From Periplaneta americana (taxonomy: Eukaryota > Arthropoda > Insecta > Blattodea > Blattidae), in contig NC_091117.1 of assembly GCF_040183065.1 (NCBI RefSeq), positions 113,435,001 through 113,499,000 on the forward strand: 64,000 nucleotides of DNA, in the 5' to 3' direction. How positions within the stretch are numbered: the first letter of the stretch is position 1; each line of letters starts with the position of its first letter. Made by a program: the position numbers and the translations under genes. This document shows positions 44,090 through 55,624 of this stretch, one piece after another. The notes under the pieces are model-generated. The model was not told the DNA's origin. It saw only the letters and a list, made by a program, of their open reading frames with translations, and searched no databases.

Positions 44090-44610
44090 GAGATAGTAAA
44101 ACGTAAACATGTTTGTAGAAACGTAATTAGTATCGATATTGAAATTGAAAAGAATTTTATATTTCCTCTGCTAAATGAAGCCTATACAATTTAATTTAAT
44201 TCTCTAGCTTATACCTTACCTAGAGGTCCAGGGTTCTATATTCTGGTTATGGATCTGGCTATAATGGAACGTAAACTTAATATGTGTTCATACATAATTC
44301 AGTATTCATACTGAAACTGTAGATTATTTTATTTTTCTCTGTTAAACTAAGCCTATCTAATTATATTTTATTCTCTAACTTTTACGTATCTAGAGGTCCA
44401 GGGTTCTATAATCTGGCTATGAATCCGGCTATAAAAATATAAACATATCTGTTCATTAGTAGGCCTAATTCAGTACTCATATTGAAATTGAAGATTACTT
44501 TCTTTTACTTTGTTAAATCAAGTCTATTTAATTTAATTTAATCTAATCCTCAAGCTTATACCTACCTAGAGGTCCAGGGTTCTATGTTCTATCACTCTGG
44601 CCTATGACAG
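44090..44610 (+). repeat. Three tandem units of about 170-185 bp
   Basis: The block TAGAGGTCCAGGGTTCTATA recurs at 44221, 44391 and 44577. Before each is an AAATTGAA...TTTAATTTAATTCT segment. Copies differ by about 20%, so this is an old, short satellite-like array inside the RTE interior. Confidence 0.75.
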
Positions 44611-46081
44611 TATAACCTTACGAGTGAAGGTAGTTATATAGAAGTGAATAAGAAAACCGTAACCCAATAATATCGTTAATATATTGAAGGTAAATGTGTA
44701 TATTAGAAAAAAGTATAAAATGTAATATATTATATATAACGCGAGGTTTTTAAAATAGAAATTGAGTTTTGGAATTGTAAAATCTCGTTTCTAGCATGCC
44801 TGTATTTATTTTAAAAGTGAAATATAATTAAATTGCTTCATCTTATAGTTTTTTTAATGATCTTAAGTAAGAATGTTAATACTCTTCATATAACTCATCG
44901 AAAAAGAGGCAAGAATGTCTATATTTACAATATCAACCCAATATCTCATACGTTCAAGCAATATTTCGTCTTATACCATGTATAATATTCCAATGAAAAG
45001 TGAAAATCGCATCTGTGGTTATTCTCAGCTTTCTTCTTGCTTTCCACGTTCTATAATGGCACTGCTAACACATACTACTACTACTATAGTCTATTTAAAA
45101 GATCATACGATGAAGTAATACATGGTTCTGAAAATCGTCCAAATAATTAACACGTTTTGCGTTATTTTTAAGGAGAGGTAAATACTGGTATACCACCTAT
45201 TTGAATTGTCTCTTTGCCCTGTCCGAGAATACGAGATAATCAACGCGCTTCTAAACCACACGCCTCTGCAGTCAGATTCTTTGTTTGCAAAAAACTGACA
45301 CGCAATGCATCATAAATTCATAAGCTTGTCCTTTAGAAAAAGTATATACAGAAAATACAATACTCCCTGCCTGTGAGCGTAGAACTATCCCTTTGCGTAT
45401 AACAGATGAAATACCAGAGCCACTTGCAATCTCTTCAAGAGACATTGTTACGGTAAGTTACACATCACACAATATAAAACAGAGCACGTTTGAATTTGAA
45501 AATAAACAGATTATATCTTCGTTTACAGAGAGTGACTTCAGAGCAAAATAATCTGTATATTGGAGGTTCGATATTTCTGTTTAGTCTTAAAGCGATAACA
45601 TGAGACCCAGTTGACGTATAATTGCCATTCTTGTACAGTTGGATTCAGAATTCGGAGCTCTATCGAATGGCATCGCTTAAAATTCATTCCTAGCCATAAG
45701 TATTGTGCGTGCCAGAAAGAAACTAATATGCGACGCTTCAGCGAGACTTCACGACGATTTAACTAGGCAACACCGCTTCACTGTCACTGGCTAGTCGAGA
45801 TAGACCGGCCTGAACTAGCTCCGCCTTATATGCCTTCTTATTCTGAAAGCGCTTTAGTTGGAAGGCCGGAGGGAAAAAAAGACCTTTGGGGAGGCCGAGA
45901 CGTAGATGGGAAGATAATATTAAAATGGATTTAAGGGAGGTGGGATATGATGGTAGAGATTGGATTAATCTTGCTCAGGGACCAATGGCAGGTTTATGTA
46001 AGAGCGGCAATGAACCTTTGGGTTCCTTAAAAGCCAATAAGTAAGTAAGGCCTAAAATAGGATTATGCATTGCCTACTTAC

Positions 46082-46192
46082 TTTCTTTTGACAATCTTGG
46101 CAGAAAATTTTTTCGCCATCTGTTGTGAAATTGGAATCGTCGCCTGTCCATTTTCGAAATAGGTATGCATGTGATGCTGCAAGTTTAGGCAT
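46082..46192 (-). pseudogene. CGGBP1-like hAT (hAT-4) transposase exon 1
   Basis: The minus strand reads MPKLAASHAYLFRKWTGDDS, then NFTTDGEKIFCQDCQKK, followed by a donor GTAAGTAG at 46081. This is the homologue of hAT-1 exon 1 (both start MPK and end with CxxC plus a Lys/Gln-rich tail), 37 codons, here without a stop. The second exon is displaced about 3.6 kb by an RTE inserted in the intron. Confidence 0.75.
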
Positions 46193-46308
46193 GTGTACAC
46201 TATTTAGGCCTGTAACTGTGCCAAGCAGTAAAAATTGATTGAACCACGTATATGAAATTCTGGTAAAGAACTAATTAAATTATGCTAGATTCCAGAACAT
46301 GTCTGATT

Positions 46309-46616
46309 GTCTCCGTGGTCTGTTGGTCAGCATGCTGATCCCGGGCTCGGGTCTCTGTGAATTTTTCTTGAAGAAGAAAAATTCCCTGGGTGTCTAGAGT
46401 CTGGAAATTTGTATGAATGTGAGTGTGATTGTGAGTGTGTCGGGTTAATATTAATTAGCCAATCATCACAAATATAAAATACATCAGGATTGTCGCTGGG
46501 CAGTAACCTGAACACACGTTTCAGCATCACATTGTTGACAAGTAACTCCGTCTGTTAGCACAACCATAAAGCATCTAATAGATGCTATAGAGTTACCAAC
46601 AACGAAAAAAAAAAAA
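46309..46616 (+). mobile_element. tRNA-derived SINE (family 3) with poly-A tail
   Basis: The head reads GTCTCCGTGGTCTGTTGGTC, then AGCATGCTGAT, with a weak B box near CGGGCTCGGGTCT. The body contains GTGAGTGTGATTGTGAGTGT. It ends in 13 or more A and is flanked by an exact 15-bp duplication AGAACATGTCTGATT (46294-46308, 46617-46631). Different from family 1. Confidence 0.85.
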
Positions 46617-46631
46617 AGAACATGTCTGATT

Positions 46632-47829
46632 CAACAATTGAATGTGGCCAACAATGTGTTAATCTCGAAATTTAAATGCATTTTTATATAATTATTCGTT
46701 TCTTTCGTATATTGTTAACCATTTCAAGATATTTTTATTGTAAATGTACTTAATTGTATACTCTTATATATATTGTTTTATATTTATTTCTTTTCTTCTT
46801 ATTTAGTATTGCTTGGTTTTTATGCTTCGTTTGGCCCTTTTTAGATTTGGGATGTATCATTTAACCTTTTTTAGGTTCTATAAGATTCATGTATTTTACG
46901 GAGGATGCATGAAATGTACAATTGTGTTAAAATATTTTAGATACTTTACAAGAAACAGAAAAGGCTTAGAATCCTAAACCTGGTCATCATCAATAATGTA
47001 ATCGGTGTGGATTCAATATCTACACATTCTTGGCGACTTCATTTCATACTGTTCTTATTTTCAGTTTCACAAACTTTCTTTTTGCAGCTCCTGGATGGTT
47101 CTTGGTTTTTCATTTGTTTTCCATAGTGCTGCTGAAATCATTAAAACTGCATATTTTCACAGCAAGGACAGCAGAACACTACCTGCTACTTATCAGAGAT
47201 CAGCCTAACATGTTTCAAGCGCATTTCACAAAATGTTGATAGGCCAGTCCGTACAATTGGATTCTGCTCTTTAAAAAGTGTCTATACTTACGTAGATTAT
47301 TCATGAAAAGTTTTTTTTTTCATGAGTTGATGGGAAACATCTTCATATTCATAAAAATCCTTCAACTTTACATAATATTTACAGTAATAGATAATGTAGA
47401 AGTTGAATGTTTTGCTGGCTGTACTAATACATAAATGATTCGGCTAGCTTTCTTACTACACAGCTGTCCTTTTTCTAGGGCTTCTGGAAGGTTTCTTTAC
47501 GATCTTTTCATAGCCTTTCCAAACGAAATTGCACTCTTATAAGGAGGAATTTTTGAAGAACTATCTATCGAAATATGTGAATTCGAATATTTTGTTTTCT
47601 GTTTCCTACGATATTCTTGTACTGTCTTCCTAATGGCCTCTCTTTCTGCAGCTTTTCCTAAATTTCCTCATATTACGACACTTTTCTAGTCTCTCTTGAG
47701 TTTTTACTAAGTCCACTAGTCCTGTACCCTCGCATTCTCTCAGTAGCTGATTTTGGAATTTTTTAAATATTGAAATGCATATTACATGGTCTGTCAAACA
47801 ACAGAATATACTAAAGCACGTCTTATCTA
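46632..47829. other. Gene-free stretch
   Basis: AT-rich, no coding signal, element ends or RNA genes that I can support. Confidence 0.4.
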
Positions 47830-48620
47830 TTCTAATAATAAATCTGTAACCGAAATTTTTCTGGTAATTTTCGCTTTTCTAAAAATTTGATGTCAGCATG
47901 TATTATTAATCATCCTGAAACCAAAAATCGCTCTTTTGAAATTTTTGTTTGTATGTCTGTCTGTCTGGGTGTTTGTTACCTTTTCACGTGATAATGGCTG
48001 AACAGATATATATGAAAATTGGAATATAAATTAAGTTCGTTCTAACTTAGATTTTAGGCCATATGGCATTTAAAATACGTTGTTTAAAAGGGGGGTTATA
48101 AGGGGGCCTGAATTAAATCGAAATATCTCCCTTATTATTGATTTTCTTAAAAAATGTTACATATCAAAAGTTTCTTCAAAAATGATTTCTGATAAGTTTT
48201 ACTCCATGCAAAATTTTGATACTACTGATATTTGATGAGATAAATGAGTTTTAAAATAACAATGTGTTTTATTATCGCCACCTAACGGGCTGTAAAGAAA
48301 TAAAAAGAATTGACTTCGTCTATAAGGGGCCGTGGACAACAACAAATGGAAGCTATTAATATACAGAGAATGTTTCTGTGTTTGTATGAAGTAATCTCAG
48401 AAGTTAATTAACCGATTTGTATAATTATTATTTTACCATTTTGAAGTCTAGTTTCTTTAGATGGACTAATGCTGTAATGTTATTACAGTAACAAGTAATC
48501 TCAGAAGTTAATTAACCGATTTGTATAATTATTATTTTATCATTTTGGAGTCTAGTTTCTTTAGAGGGACTAATGCTGTAATGTTATTACAGTAACTTCT
48601 GAGTGAATCGAGGACAGGTA
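47830..48620 (+). repeat. Unclassified dispersed repeat with an internal tandem duplication
   Basis: The block from TCTAATAATAAATCTGTAAC through TGTATGTCTGTCTGTCTGGG and GGGGGGTTATAAGGGGGCCT looks like a high-copy repeat. I recall similar sequence from cockroach DNA, without a class. It ends near 48598 with two 104-bp tandem units. Confidence 0.5.
48391..48598 (+). repeat. Tandem duplication, 2 x 104 bp
   Basis: GTAATCTCAGAAGTTAATTA begins units at 48391 and 48495. Each ends GTAATGTTATTACAGTAAC. A few substitutions separate the copies. Confidence 0.9.
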
Positions 48621-49460
48621 AGATTAAAATAGATTCTTATGCACAGAAAACTTGACAGGCTATTCTGTATATTCGTTTCCTGTATTTCTTAAAATAATGT
48701 TTATGTACCACATTCATTTGCATCTCAGAGAATTAACGAACGAGAGTGTATTGATGTAATATATGCAGTAATAGTACGTTAGCTTAGCATTCCATTATTT
48801 TATAATCCAAATTTTAACTATGCTCAATTGAATCGTGTTGAAAAAGATAAAATTAATAAAGTATGCAATAAATGAATGCAAAAAAATTGCGTAATGAGCC
48901 AAGCAGATTATGTTGTGCTGATGTAAAAGTTGTTCGTCCTGAGATTCAAGAGCCCCCACAACATATTTAAAAACTTACTTATCGGAGTACATCCGTTATC
49001 AACACACTTTTTAAATAATAGGCCTATAACATAAGACAGCAACATCTTATTTCAAGTGGCATCGTTTGGTGCAAAAGAAATACATAAAGTCAATTCTACG
49101 CCACCATTTAAAGTTCAAGCATAGGCTTATCATTTCATTGGAAATCTTCTTCCAGCTGAAAGTAATAGCCTTCAGTTCTTACAAGTATATTTCATTTGAG
49201 GCGCTGACCAATTGTCTATTAAGTCTAATATAGATCTGAATGAAGGAGGGGAGAGCAACAATGAATAGTTTAATGGTTGAGTTGTTTGAACTTTTTCCAT
49301 TGCTAATTGTAACGATCCCCACAGTAGGTTTTCACCTGATGATGAAGGGCGATCCACTCTTTGAAATGTTGTGCTACAATTTTTTAAAATTAGGAATGGA
49401 AAAAGTCCAAACAACTCAGCCATTAGGTCTAATATGGTACCATTTTTTTTTTTTACTTTT
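48621..49460. other. Gene-free stretch
   Basis: AT-rich. Inside is an imperfect inverted block (GTTTGAACTTTTTCCATTGC at 49284 and its near-inverse around 49395-49420, AATGGAAAAAGTCCAAACAA), giving two mirrored short frames that are not genes. Confidence 0.45.
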
Positions 49461-49652
49461 TTTTAGTGGGTTATTTTACGACACTATCAACATCTTAGGT
49501 TATTTAGCGTCTGATTGAGATGTGGGTGATAATGCTGGTGAAAAGAGTCCAGGTTCCAGCACCGATAATTACCCAGCATTTGATCAAACTGGGTTTAGGG
49601 AAAATCCTAGAAAAAACCTCAACCAGGTAATGTGCCCCGACCGGGATAGTAT
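49461..49652 (-). mobile_element. SINE family 1 fragment
   Basis: On the minus strand it carries CCGGTCGGGGCACATTACCT-like head remains, GGTTGAGGTTTTTTCTAGG and the tail GTCGTAAAATAACCCACTAA. It lacks the tRNA-like B box, so it is 5'-truncated. Target duplication not resolved. Confidence 0.75.
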
Positions 49653-50756
49653 CAATCTTAAAAGTAGAGTTGACTGAACAACTCCAGGAAGTATTGCATG
49701 ATAATAACAGTTAAATTTGTAGTTTTAAACACAACTTTCAAAATGATTCAGGAGCAAACGACTTACAACATACAAAAAGCTATTATCCGCTAAGTAATTA
49801 CAAAACTGTATTTAGATTTGTCAATATTTAATTCTAAGAAGTGCAGCAAAGCACATGGGTATGGCTAGTTTTAAATATAGGACTGCCAGACTTAGACCAC
49901 AAATTAATAATTCTATGTATTACATCTATTATTTTTTGTGTAACAAATGTTACAAAATTAATATGTAACATTTACTATTTAATGTAATGTTTGTTACAAA
50001 GAATTTATATAAAATTGTTTTGAAAAATCAGAATATCTAATAATTATGTAGATTACATAGGAAGTAAGGTAATATAAAGTTTAATTTTAAGATAAAATAT
50101 AGGGGTGCTATTCATAGACATTTTGCCAGCCTGTGCTACGAGCTTGCTGAACTAGCCACGGCTATCGACTGGTTATTTGTACAGGATTCATATCATATCA
50201 TATCATATCGCTAACTCTGGTTTATGAATACGAAAAGTATTAGTTCGCTGATCATCCACCAGAAGCCCGGGCTAAGAATGTCTATGAATACAGCCCTAGT
50301 TGTTTAATTATGGAACCAAATTCATATTTTCTGTAGCAAATGTTACATGATCTAAGATTTCTTTTAATAGATCATATTTCCACTCTATGTTACTCCATAC
50401 AGATACTAAAACAATTACTTTCAAGTGTAACTTAGTGCTAACTTCATGGCATATGGTATTCTGATAACAATATCCTAAAATCAAATTATATCATTTTACC
50501 AGAATTCCTCTGTAGCAGCCATGTTGACTTTGCTTGTTGGGAAAAAACAGATTTTAGCGCCAAAGTTAAAATTACACCAAGCTATATAACGTCAGTGTAT
50601 TGTAGAAATTGTCTACTGCAAAAGAACAGTTTCTTTGAGTAAATATAAAATTTTGTCTTTATGTCCCACATCTCATGGAATGACCCTTCCGTATTTTATG
50701 ACAGTACTCTTACAATGGCTAGTACATCACATAGCTATATACTGTATCTACTTGAC
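49653..50756. other. Gene-free stretch with a MITE and a TCATA microsatellite
   Basis: AT-rich. It holds the MITE at 50100-50298 and four TCATA units at about 50189-50207. No coding signal. Confidence 0.45.
50100..50298. mobile_element. Short MITE
   Basis: Ends TAGGGGTGCTATTCATAGAC (50100) and, on the minus strand, TAGGGCTGTATTCATAGACA (50298). Both go on with TTTTGCC/TTCTTAGCCCG. About 200 bp, non-coding. Superfamily not assigned. Confidence 0.75.
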
Positions 50757-50954
50757 TTGAGTTTCTAGGTGCAGATGTAAGTAAACCCAGAGTCTAGTGA
50801 AGATGAATGTGAGCAAAAGGAAATTGATATAGGCTAAATTGTAATTTAACTGAAAATATAAATATGTTGTTGTTGTTGTTTTCTAATGCCAGGCATTTGA
50901 CAATAAAGTCATTTGCACTCCAATATGAAAATATTGACTTGAAAGAGTGAACAA

Positions 50955-51096
50955 TAATATTAAAATGGATTTGAGGGAGGTGGGATATGATGATAGAGAC
51001 TGGATTGATCTTGCTCAGGATAGGGACCTATGGCAGTCTTATGTGAGGACGGCAATGAACCTCCGGGTTCCTTATAAGCCAGTAAGTAAGTAAGTG
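50955..51096 (+). mobile_element. RTE 3' end, 5'-truncated
   Basis: It encodes the last residues of the RTE protein (KMDLREVGYDDRDWIDLAQD) and ends GTAAGTAAGTAAG. It is flanked by AGAGTGAACAA (50944-50954, 51097-51107). A mirror copy is at 55062-55200. Confidence 0.85.
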
Positions 51097-51320
51097 AGAG
51101 TGAACAACAAGCTCCTTACTATTCGTTGGGATCAGTTTTCTTCAAAATAAAACACAGTAACTTATATAGTATTTGTGGAAACTGTTTTTCATCTCTACTA
51201 ACTGATAACAGGGTTGAATCTATGAATTTTATTAACACATTAGTGACTCTCAAGTCGTACAACGAAATGTCACTTGTATACCCTTGTAAATTCGTGTTTG
51301 ATATAATTCAATGTTGTGTA

Positions 51321-52938
51321 CCGTCAAACCGTCTAGAGTCGACCGCTTTTTTTTTTTTCGTATTTTTAACGCTACTTCACAGACAATGTGATCTACTATT
51401 TCACTGAAAATGTTATGTTATAGTGCACAACTCAGGGCTTGTTTTCTGTTATTTTCATTTTATGAACTTCCATGGTCACTGAGGAAAACAAATTTTAAAC
51501 GCCGGTCGACTCAACCCTGTACATGGTGTTAAGTCGACCACCATATTAAAAATACGTGTAAATGAACGTTTGCTCTGATTCCGGTCGATATCGACCTTCT
51601 TTTGGATGCTTTTATTATTATTTACTTTTCTATATTTTATTTTTTATTTATTTGGGATAGAAAAATGCGAACTTTAATACAGTTATTTTAATGTGCATAT
51701 ATTAAATAGGTTAAGGCTCATAAATTTAATAAGAAATATTTAATTAATTAGCAGACATAAAATTACGTCAAACTACACACAACATCATCACATTATTAAT
51801 GCACTAATTAATAAAATAGCCCTGAAAAATACAGAAAATACAGTTTCCATCTCCTAATTAATATCATAACCCTTAAAATCAACACCAAATTTTACGAATT
51901 CCTTTTCCTCCATAGGAACAGAAGCACTTAGTTTTCTTTCTACTTGAACATAGTCAATAAGACTGACATCCTCCACCTCAGGATATTTGAACTGGAATCC
52001 ATCACAATGTCTAACAAACGAAGTTCAAGTCCTTCTCCTGGAACAAGTTCCTCAATGCAACCGACATAAAATTTAATTGTCTTTTTAGTTGGGAACTTCA
52101 CTAAAAGCTGATCCCCTGATTTAGGGTCATCAAAATTGTCATTATCATTGTTATCTTCCTCTTCAACCTACTCATCTGACGAATCTTCAGTGGAATGTCG
52201 TCCGTCTTCATCACTATCACTGGACTCCTGGTATCCTCTGTGTTTTCTTTTCTTGGTGGTTTTCTTGGGTTCTCTTTTTCTGGTCTCCTCAGTTGAGACA
52301 GGATGAGAGATTTCTTCATTTGACTGAGATGTTCCGCCTTCAGTATGCCTACTGATACAATATTTTTTCCTGGTTTAATTTCAGTTTTCCTTTTCCTTTT
52401 CTTGGCAGCTAATTATTTTTCATATCTCATGCCCTGGAGCACTTTGATGACCCCTTCTCCCACCAGTGCCGGTGTGGACTGAGATTCTAGAGACTCTGTC
52501 AAACCAGATTATTAAGGACTCTTTGTGGCTGGAATGGATTAATTCCACAGGCCTGCATGGTCGACTCTGTACTGGAATACAACTCCAACTTCTGACATCT
52601 CTCAATAATGTGGAAAAGTATTTTTTGTTCTAATATGTTGTTAAGCTTAAAATTCTGATTACAGAAATACAGTTATTTTGTATTGCATTAGAGTTAAACA
52701 AGGATAAATTGTTAAAAGTTAGACAGAGTACTTTTTTGTTACTATTTTTGATATTGGCAACACTGAATTTTACATAATCAAGGACGCAAAATACGTTTGG
52801 CACTACCTTGCGAGATTGAAAGGGGAAGTGTTATCAGTCAGCTGGAAGCAAGCAGTGGCGGCTAGTAGGCAATTCTATTGGAATAAACACGTGAAATTAG
52901 AAAGTGTACACAGTGGTCGAATCTAGATGGTTCCACGG
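51321..52938. mobile_element. TA-flanked TIR transposon in the left arm only
   Basis: Ends CCGTCAAACCGTCTAGAGTC and, on the minus strand from 52938, CCGTGGAACCATCTAGATTC, both then GACC. TA duplicates lie at 51319-51320 and 52939-52940. The right arm shows the empty site with one TA, which proves the exact borders. TA target and a pogo-like protein tail suggest the Tc1/mariner/pogo superfamily. 1618 bp, non-autonomous. Confidence 0.9.
51862..52430 (-). pseudogene. C-terminal tail of a pogo/Tigger-like transposase
   Basis: Frames on the minus strand read AAKKRKRKTEIKPGKNIVSV, then TTKKRKHRGYQESSDSDEDG, GDQLLVKFPTKKTIKFYVGC and HCDGFQFKYPEVEDVSLIDY. A basic, Ser/Asp-rich linker followed by 'VKF.TKK..K.YVG' and 'F.FP.V.DV' is what I recall as the tail of pogo-type transposase proteins in insects. 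The catalytic domain is deleted. One in-frame stop lies at about 52170. Assignment by motif only. Confidence 0.5.
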
Positions 52939-53555
52939 TATATCTTTTTATGCCCATGCGTCCTACTTAAAACAGTTCAAATCTGCCCGCACCTTGCACC
53001 ATTCGATGTTCTCTCTTTTTATCTCAGAAAGCTGGTTGTCTCGCTTTCTCTCTTTATGCGCAGATACAATATGAGCCAGCTATCGGCATGCCACATGGCA
53101 ATGGAAATACCCACAGCATAGGTGAGTGCCCTCAGTGATGCTAGTCAAGAGGACTATCCTTTTCCCTGTTAACTGCTGCTAACTCTTTTAACCAGCACTA
53201 TGAGTGCTACCATCGTTTCTTACCAACATTCTGCCACTGAATTCAGACTCCAAGAAATGGAAAATGAGTATGCGTGTTTTTGGTTTAAGTTGTCATTCCC
53301 TGACAAAGAAGGTGAAGGAAGACACAAGAGGGAAGACATTTTGGAATTTGTTTGGTGTGTTGTGCAGTTACTCAAAATGCCATCACATGTTAAATGCGAA
53401 TATTTCGAGTGCAAGAATTGGAGGACAGCCACCTGAAGAAATTGCCAATGTTTCGACAAAATACCGGGAGACAGTGAAAGGTGAGTTTTCATTTACAATG
53501 TATTAATTAATATTATCATTTAAACTAATTTGATGTATTGTAGATTTTCCTAGCC

Positions 53556-54100
53556 GGCCCCGGAACAGTTTTTCTTTGAAATTATTAAAAAATAATATCG
53601 TTTGCAACGTTTTCCCGCTTAGCTATTCATTTGTAAAAATACGATGTGAATCAAACAAATTTAAATGTAGGCCTAATAAAAAATTAATATTGTTAGCCTT
53701 TTCACATACCGAAAATTTGTAGTAAAATGGTGTACTATCATGGCTTACTGCATCTGTTCCCTCTGATTTTCTACCTTATCTGAGTGATTTTATAAAGTGA
53801 TACGAAATGGCGTGCATGTGATCATGGCATGTGTATCATTTGGCACTTTGCTGCACCATACACGGGAGAAAAAAATACTTCAGTAAATAACCTTTAAAAT
53901 TGTAGTAAACCAGGTAAATCAAACTTCTGTGTCATGTGTGGCAAGGTACCGGAGTTTCAGTAAAAAGAATAACTATGATAGATCCTTCTCTTGAATAATA
54001 TCTCCCATGTGGTATCGGATATTGTTAATTTAGATGAATACATATTACATAAACTAAATGTATTATAATACATTTAAATAATAAAGTGGGGATTGTAAGG

Positions 54101-54163
<63 letters not shown>

Positions 54164-54193
54164 CTTCAGCATTAGTAACCAGCAATTCATCAT
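53556..54193. other. Centre of the large inverted duplication
   Basis: 638 bp, non-coding, with an (AT)n tract of about 58 bp (54105-54162) close to the right arm. Confidence 0.7.
54105..54162. repeat. (AT)n microsatellite
   Basis: About 29 uninterrupted AT units near the centre of the inverted duplication. It could form a cruciform and be a breakage point. Confidence 0.95.
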
Positions 54194-55336
54194 GGCTAGG
54201 AAAATCTACAATACATCAGATTAGTTTAAATGATAATATTAATACATTGTAAATGAAAACTCACCTTTCACTGTCTCCCGGTATTTTGTCGAAACATTTG
54301 CAATTTCTTCAGGTGGCTCTCCTCCGATTCTTGCACTCGAAATATTCGCAATTAACATGTGATGGCATTTTGAGTAACTGCACAATACACCAAACAAATT
54401 CCAAAATGTCTTCCCTCTTCCCTTTTGTGTCTTCCTTCACCTTCCTTGTCAGAAATGACAACTTAAACCAAAAACATGCATGCTCATTTTCCATTTCTTG
54501 GAGTCTGAATTCAGTGGCAGAATGTTGGTAAGAAACGATGGTAGCGCTCATAGTGCTGGTTAAAAGAGTTAGCAGCAGTTAACAGGGAAAAGGATAAGGA
54601 TGAATCCTTCTGATATATTATAGTCCTCTTGACTAGCATCACTGATGGCACTCACCTATGCTGTGGGTATTTCCATTGCCACGTGGCATGCCAATAGCTG
54701 GCGGCATATTGTATCTGCGCATAAAGAGAGAAAGGGAGACAACCAGCTTTCTGAGATAAAAAGAGAGAACATCGAATGGTGCAAGGTGCGGGCAGATTTG
54801 AACTGTTTTAAGTAGGACGCATGAGCATAAAAAGATATACACAACATTGAATTATATCAAACACAAATTTACAAGGGTATACAAGTGACATTTCGTTGTA
54901 CGACTTGAGAGTCACTAATGTGTTAATAAAATTTATAGATTCAACCCTGTTATCAGTTAGTAGAGATGAAAAACAGTTTCCACAAATACTATATAAGTTA
55001 CTGTGTTTTATTTTGAAGAAAACTGATCCCAACGAATAGTAAGGAGCTTGTTGTTCACTTTCACTTACTTACTGGCTTATAAGGAACCCGGAGGTTCATT
55101 GCCGTCCTCACATAAGATTGCCATAGGTCCCTATCCTGAGCAAGATTAATCCAGTCTCTATCATCATATCCCACCTCCCTCAAATCCATTTTAATATTAT
55201 TGTTCACTCTTTCAAGTCAGTATATATATTTTCAGTTAAATTACAATTTAGCCTATATCAATTTCCTTTTGCTCACATTCATCTTCACTAGACCTTTCTG
55301 TTCTGGATTTACTTACATCTGTACCTAGAAACTCAA
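54194..55336 (-). repeat. Large inverted duplication, right arm
   Basis: This arm keeps the uninterrupted (empty) site for the 51321-52938 transposon (GTGTATATC on the minus strand near 54843). It includes the same RTE 3' end (55062-55200) as the left arm, so the RTE was present before the duplication. Confidence 0.9.
55062..55200 (-). mobile_element. RTE 3' end, mirror copy
   Basis: Same fragment as 50955-51096, on the minus strand. It lies at the corresponding place in the right arm. Confidence 0.85.
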
Positions 55337-55624
55337 TTAATTGTTCAAAATCCATGCTTCGTTTTTGAGAAAAACTGAGAAATTGTAATGCAGTTTTGAA
55401 ATTTTTGTATCCGGGATTGGATTTATGGAATGGACAGTAGAAAATAAATTTTCTAACGCATCCTGCGTGTATCTGTCTAACATAATATATTTGAAGTTCA
55501 CTTTATTAATACAACTTTCTTGAAAATGAACTGTTTTTGTTACCAGTATTATACCAGTTTGGAATGGTTTCCAATGTCCGCTTTTGCCCTCCTTGATATT
55601 TTCAATTATAAATATTATGTCATT

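Larger units (their letters stand above)
42495..46047 (+). mobile_element. RTE-type LINE, internally replaced, inserted in the hAT-4 intron
   Basis: A 14-bp duplication AGGCCTAAAATAGG (42481-42494 and 46048-46061) flanks the insert. The 5' part encodes an endonuclease (42570-43317). The 3' part (about 45850-46047) is the end of the RTE protein and its GTAAGTAA tail, with DLREVGYDGRDWINLAQ-like coding. The middle (43544-45850) has no reverse transcriptase and contains a tandem repeat. Either the middle was replaced or another insertion is hidden there. Confidence 0.75.
50757..53555 (+). repeat. Large inverted duplication, left arm
   Basis: It matches the inverse of 54194-55336 over about 1.15 kb once the inserted transposon at 51321-52938 is removed. 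It begins TTGAGTTTCTAGGTGCAGAT and ends at TTTTCCTAGCC. The arms differ by scattered substitutions and small indels, such as a 24-base stretch present only on the right near 54593-54620. Mirrored short frames in the arms (51126/55032 and 53200/54551) are a product of the duplication. I recognise no domain in them. Confidence 0.9.

Noticed and set aside
44160..44620. CRISPR-like direct repeats
   Set aside because: Period about 175 bp, only three diverged copies, eukaryotic context, no cas genes.
49172..49518. Two mirrored frames of 83 and 92 codons
   Set aside because: They are produced by an imperfect inverted block and a SINE fragment, not by a gene.
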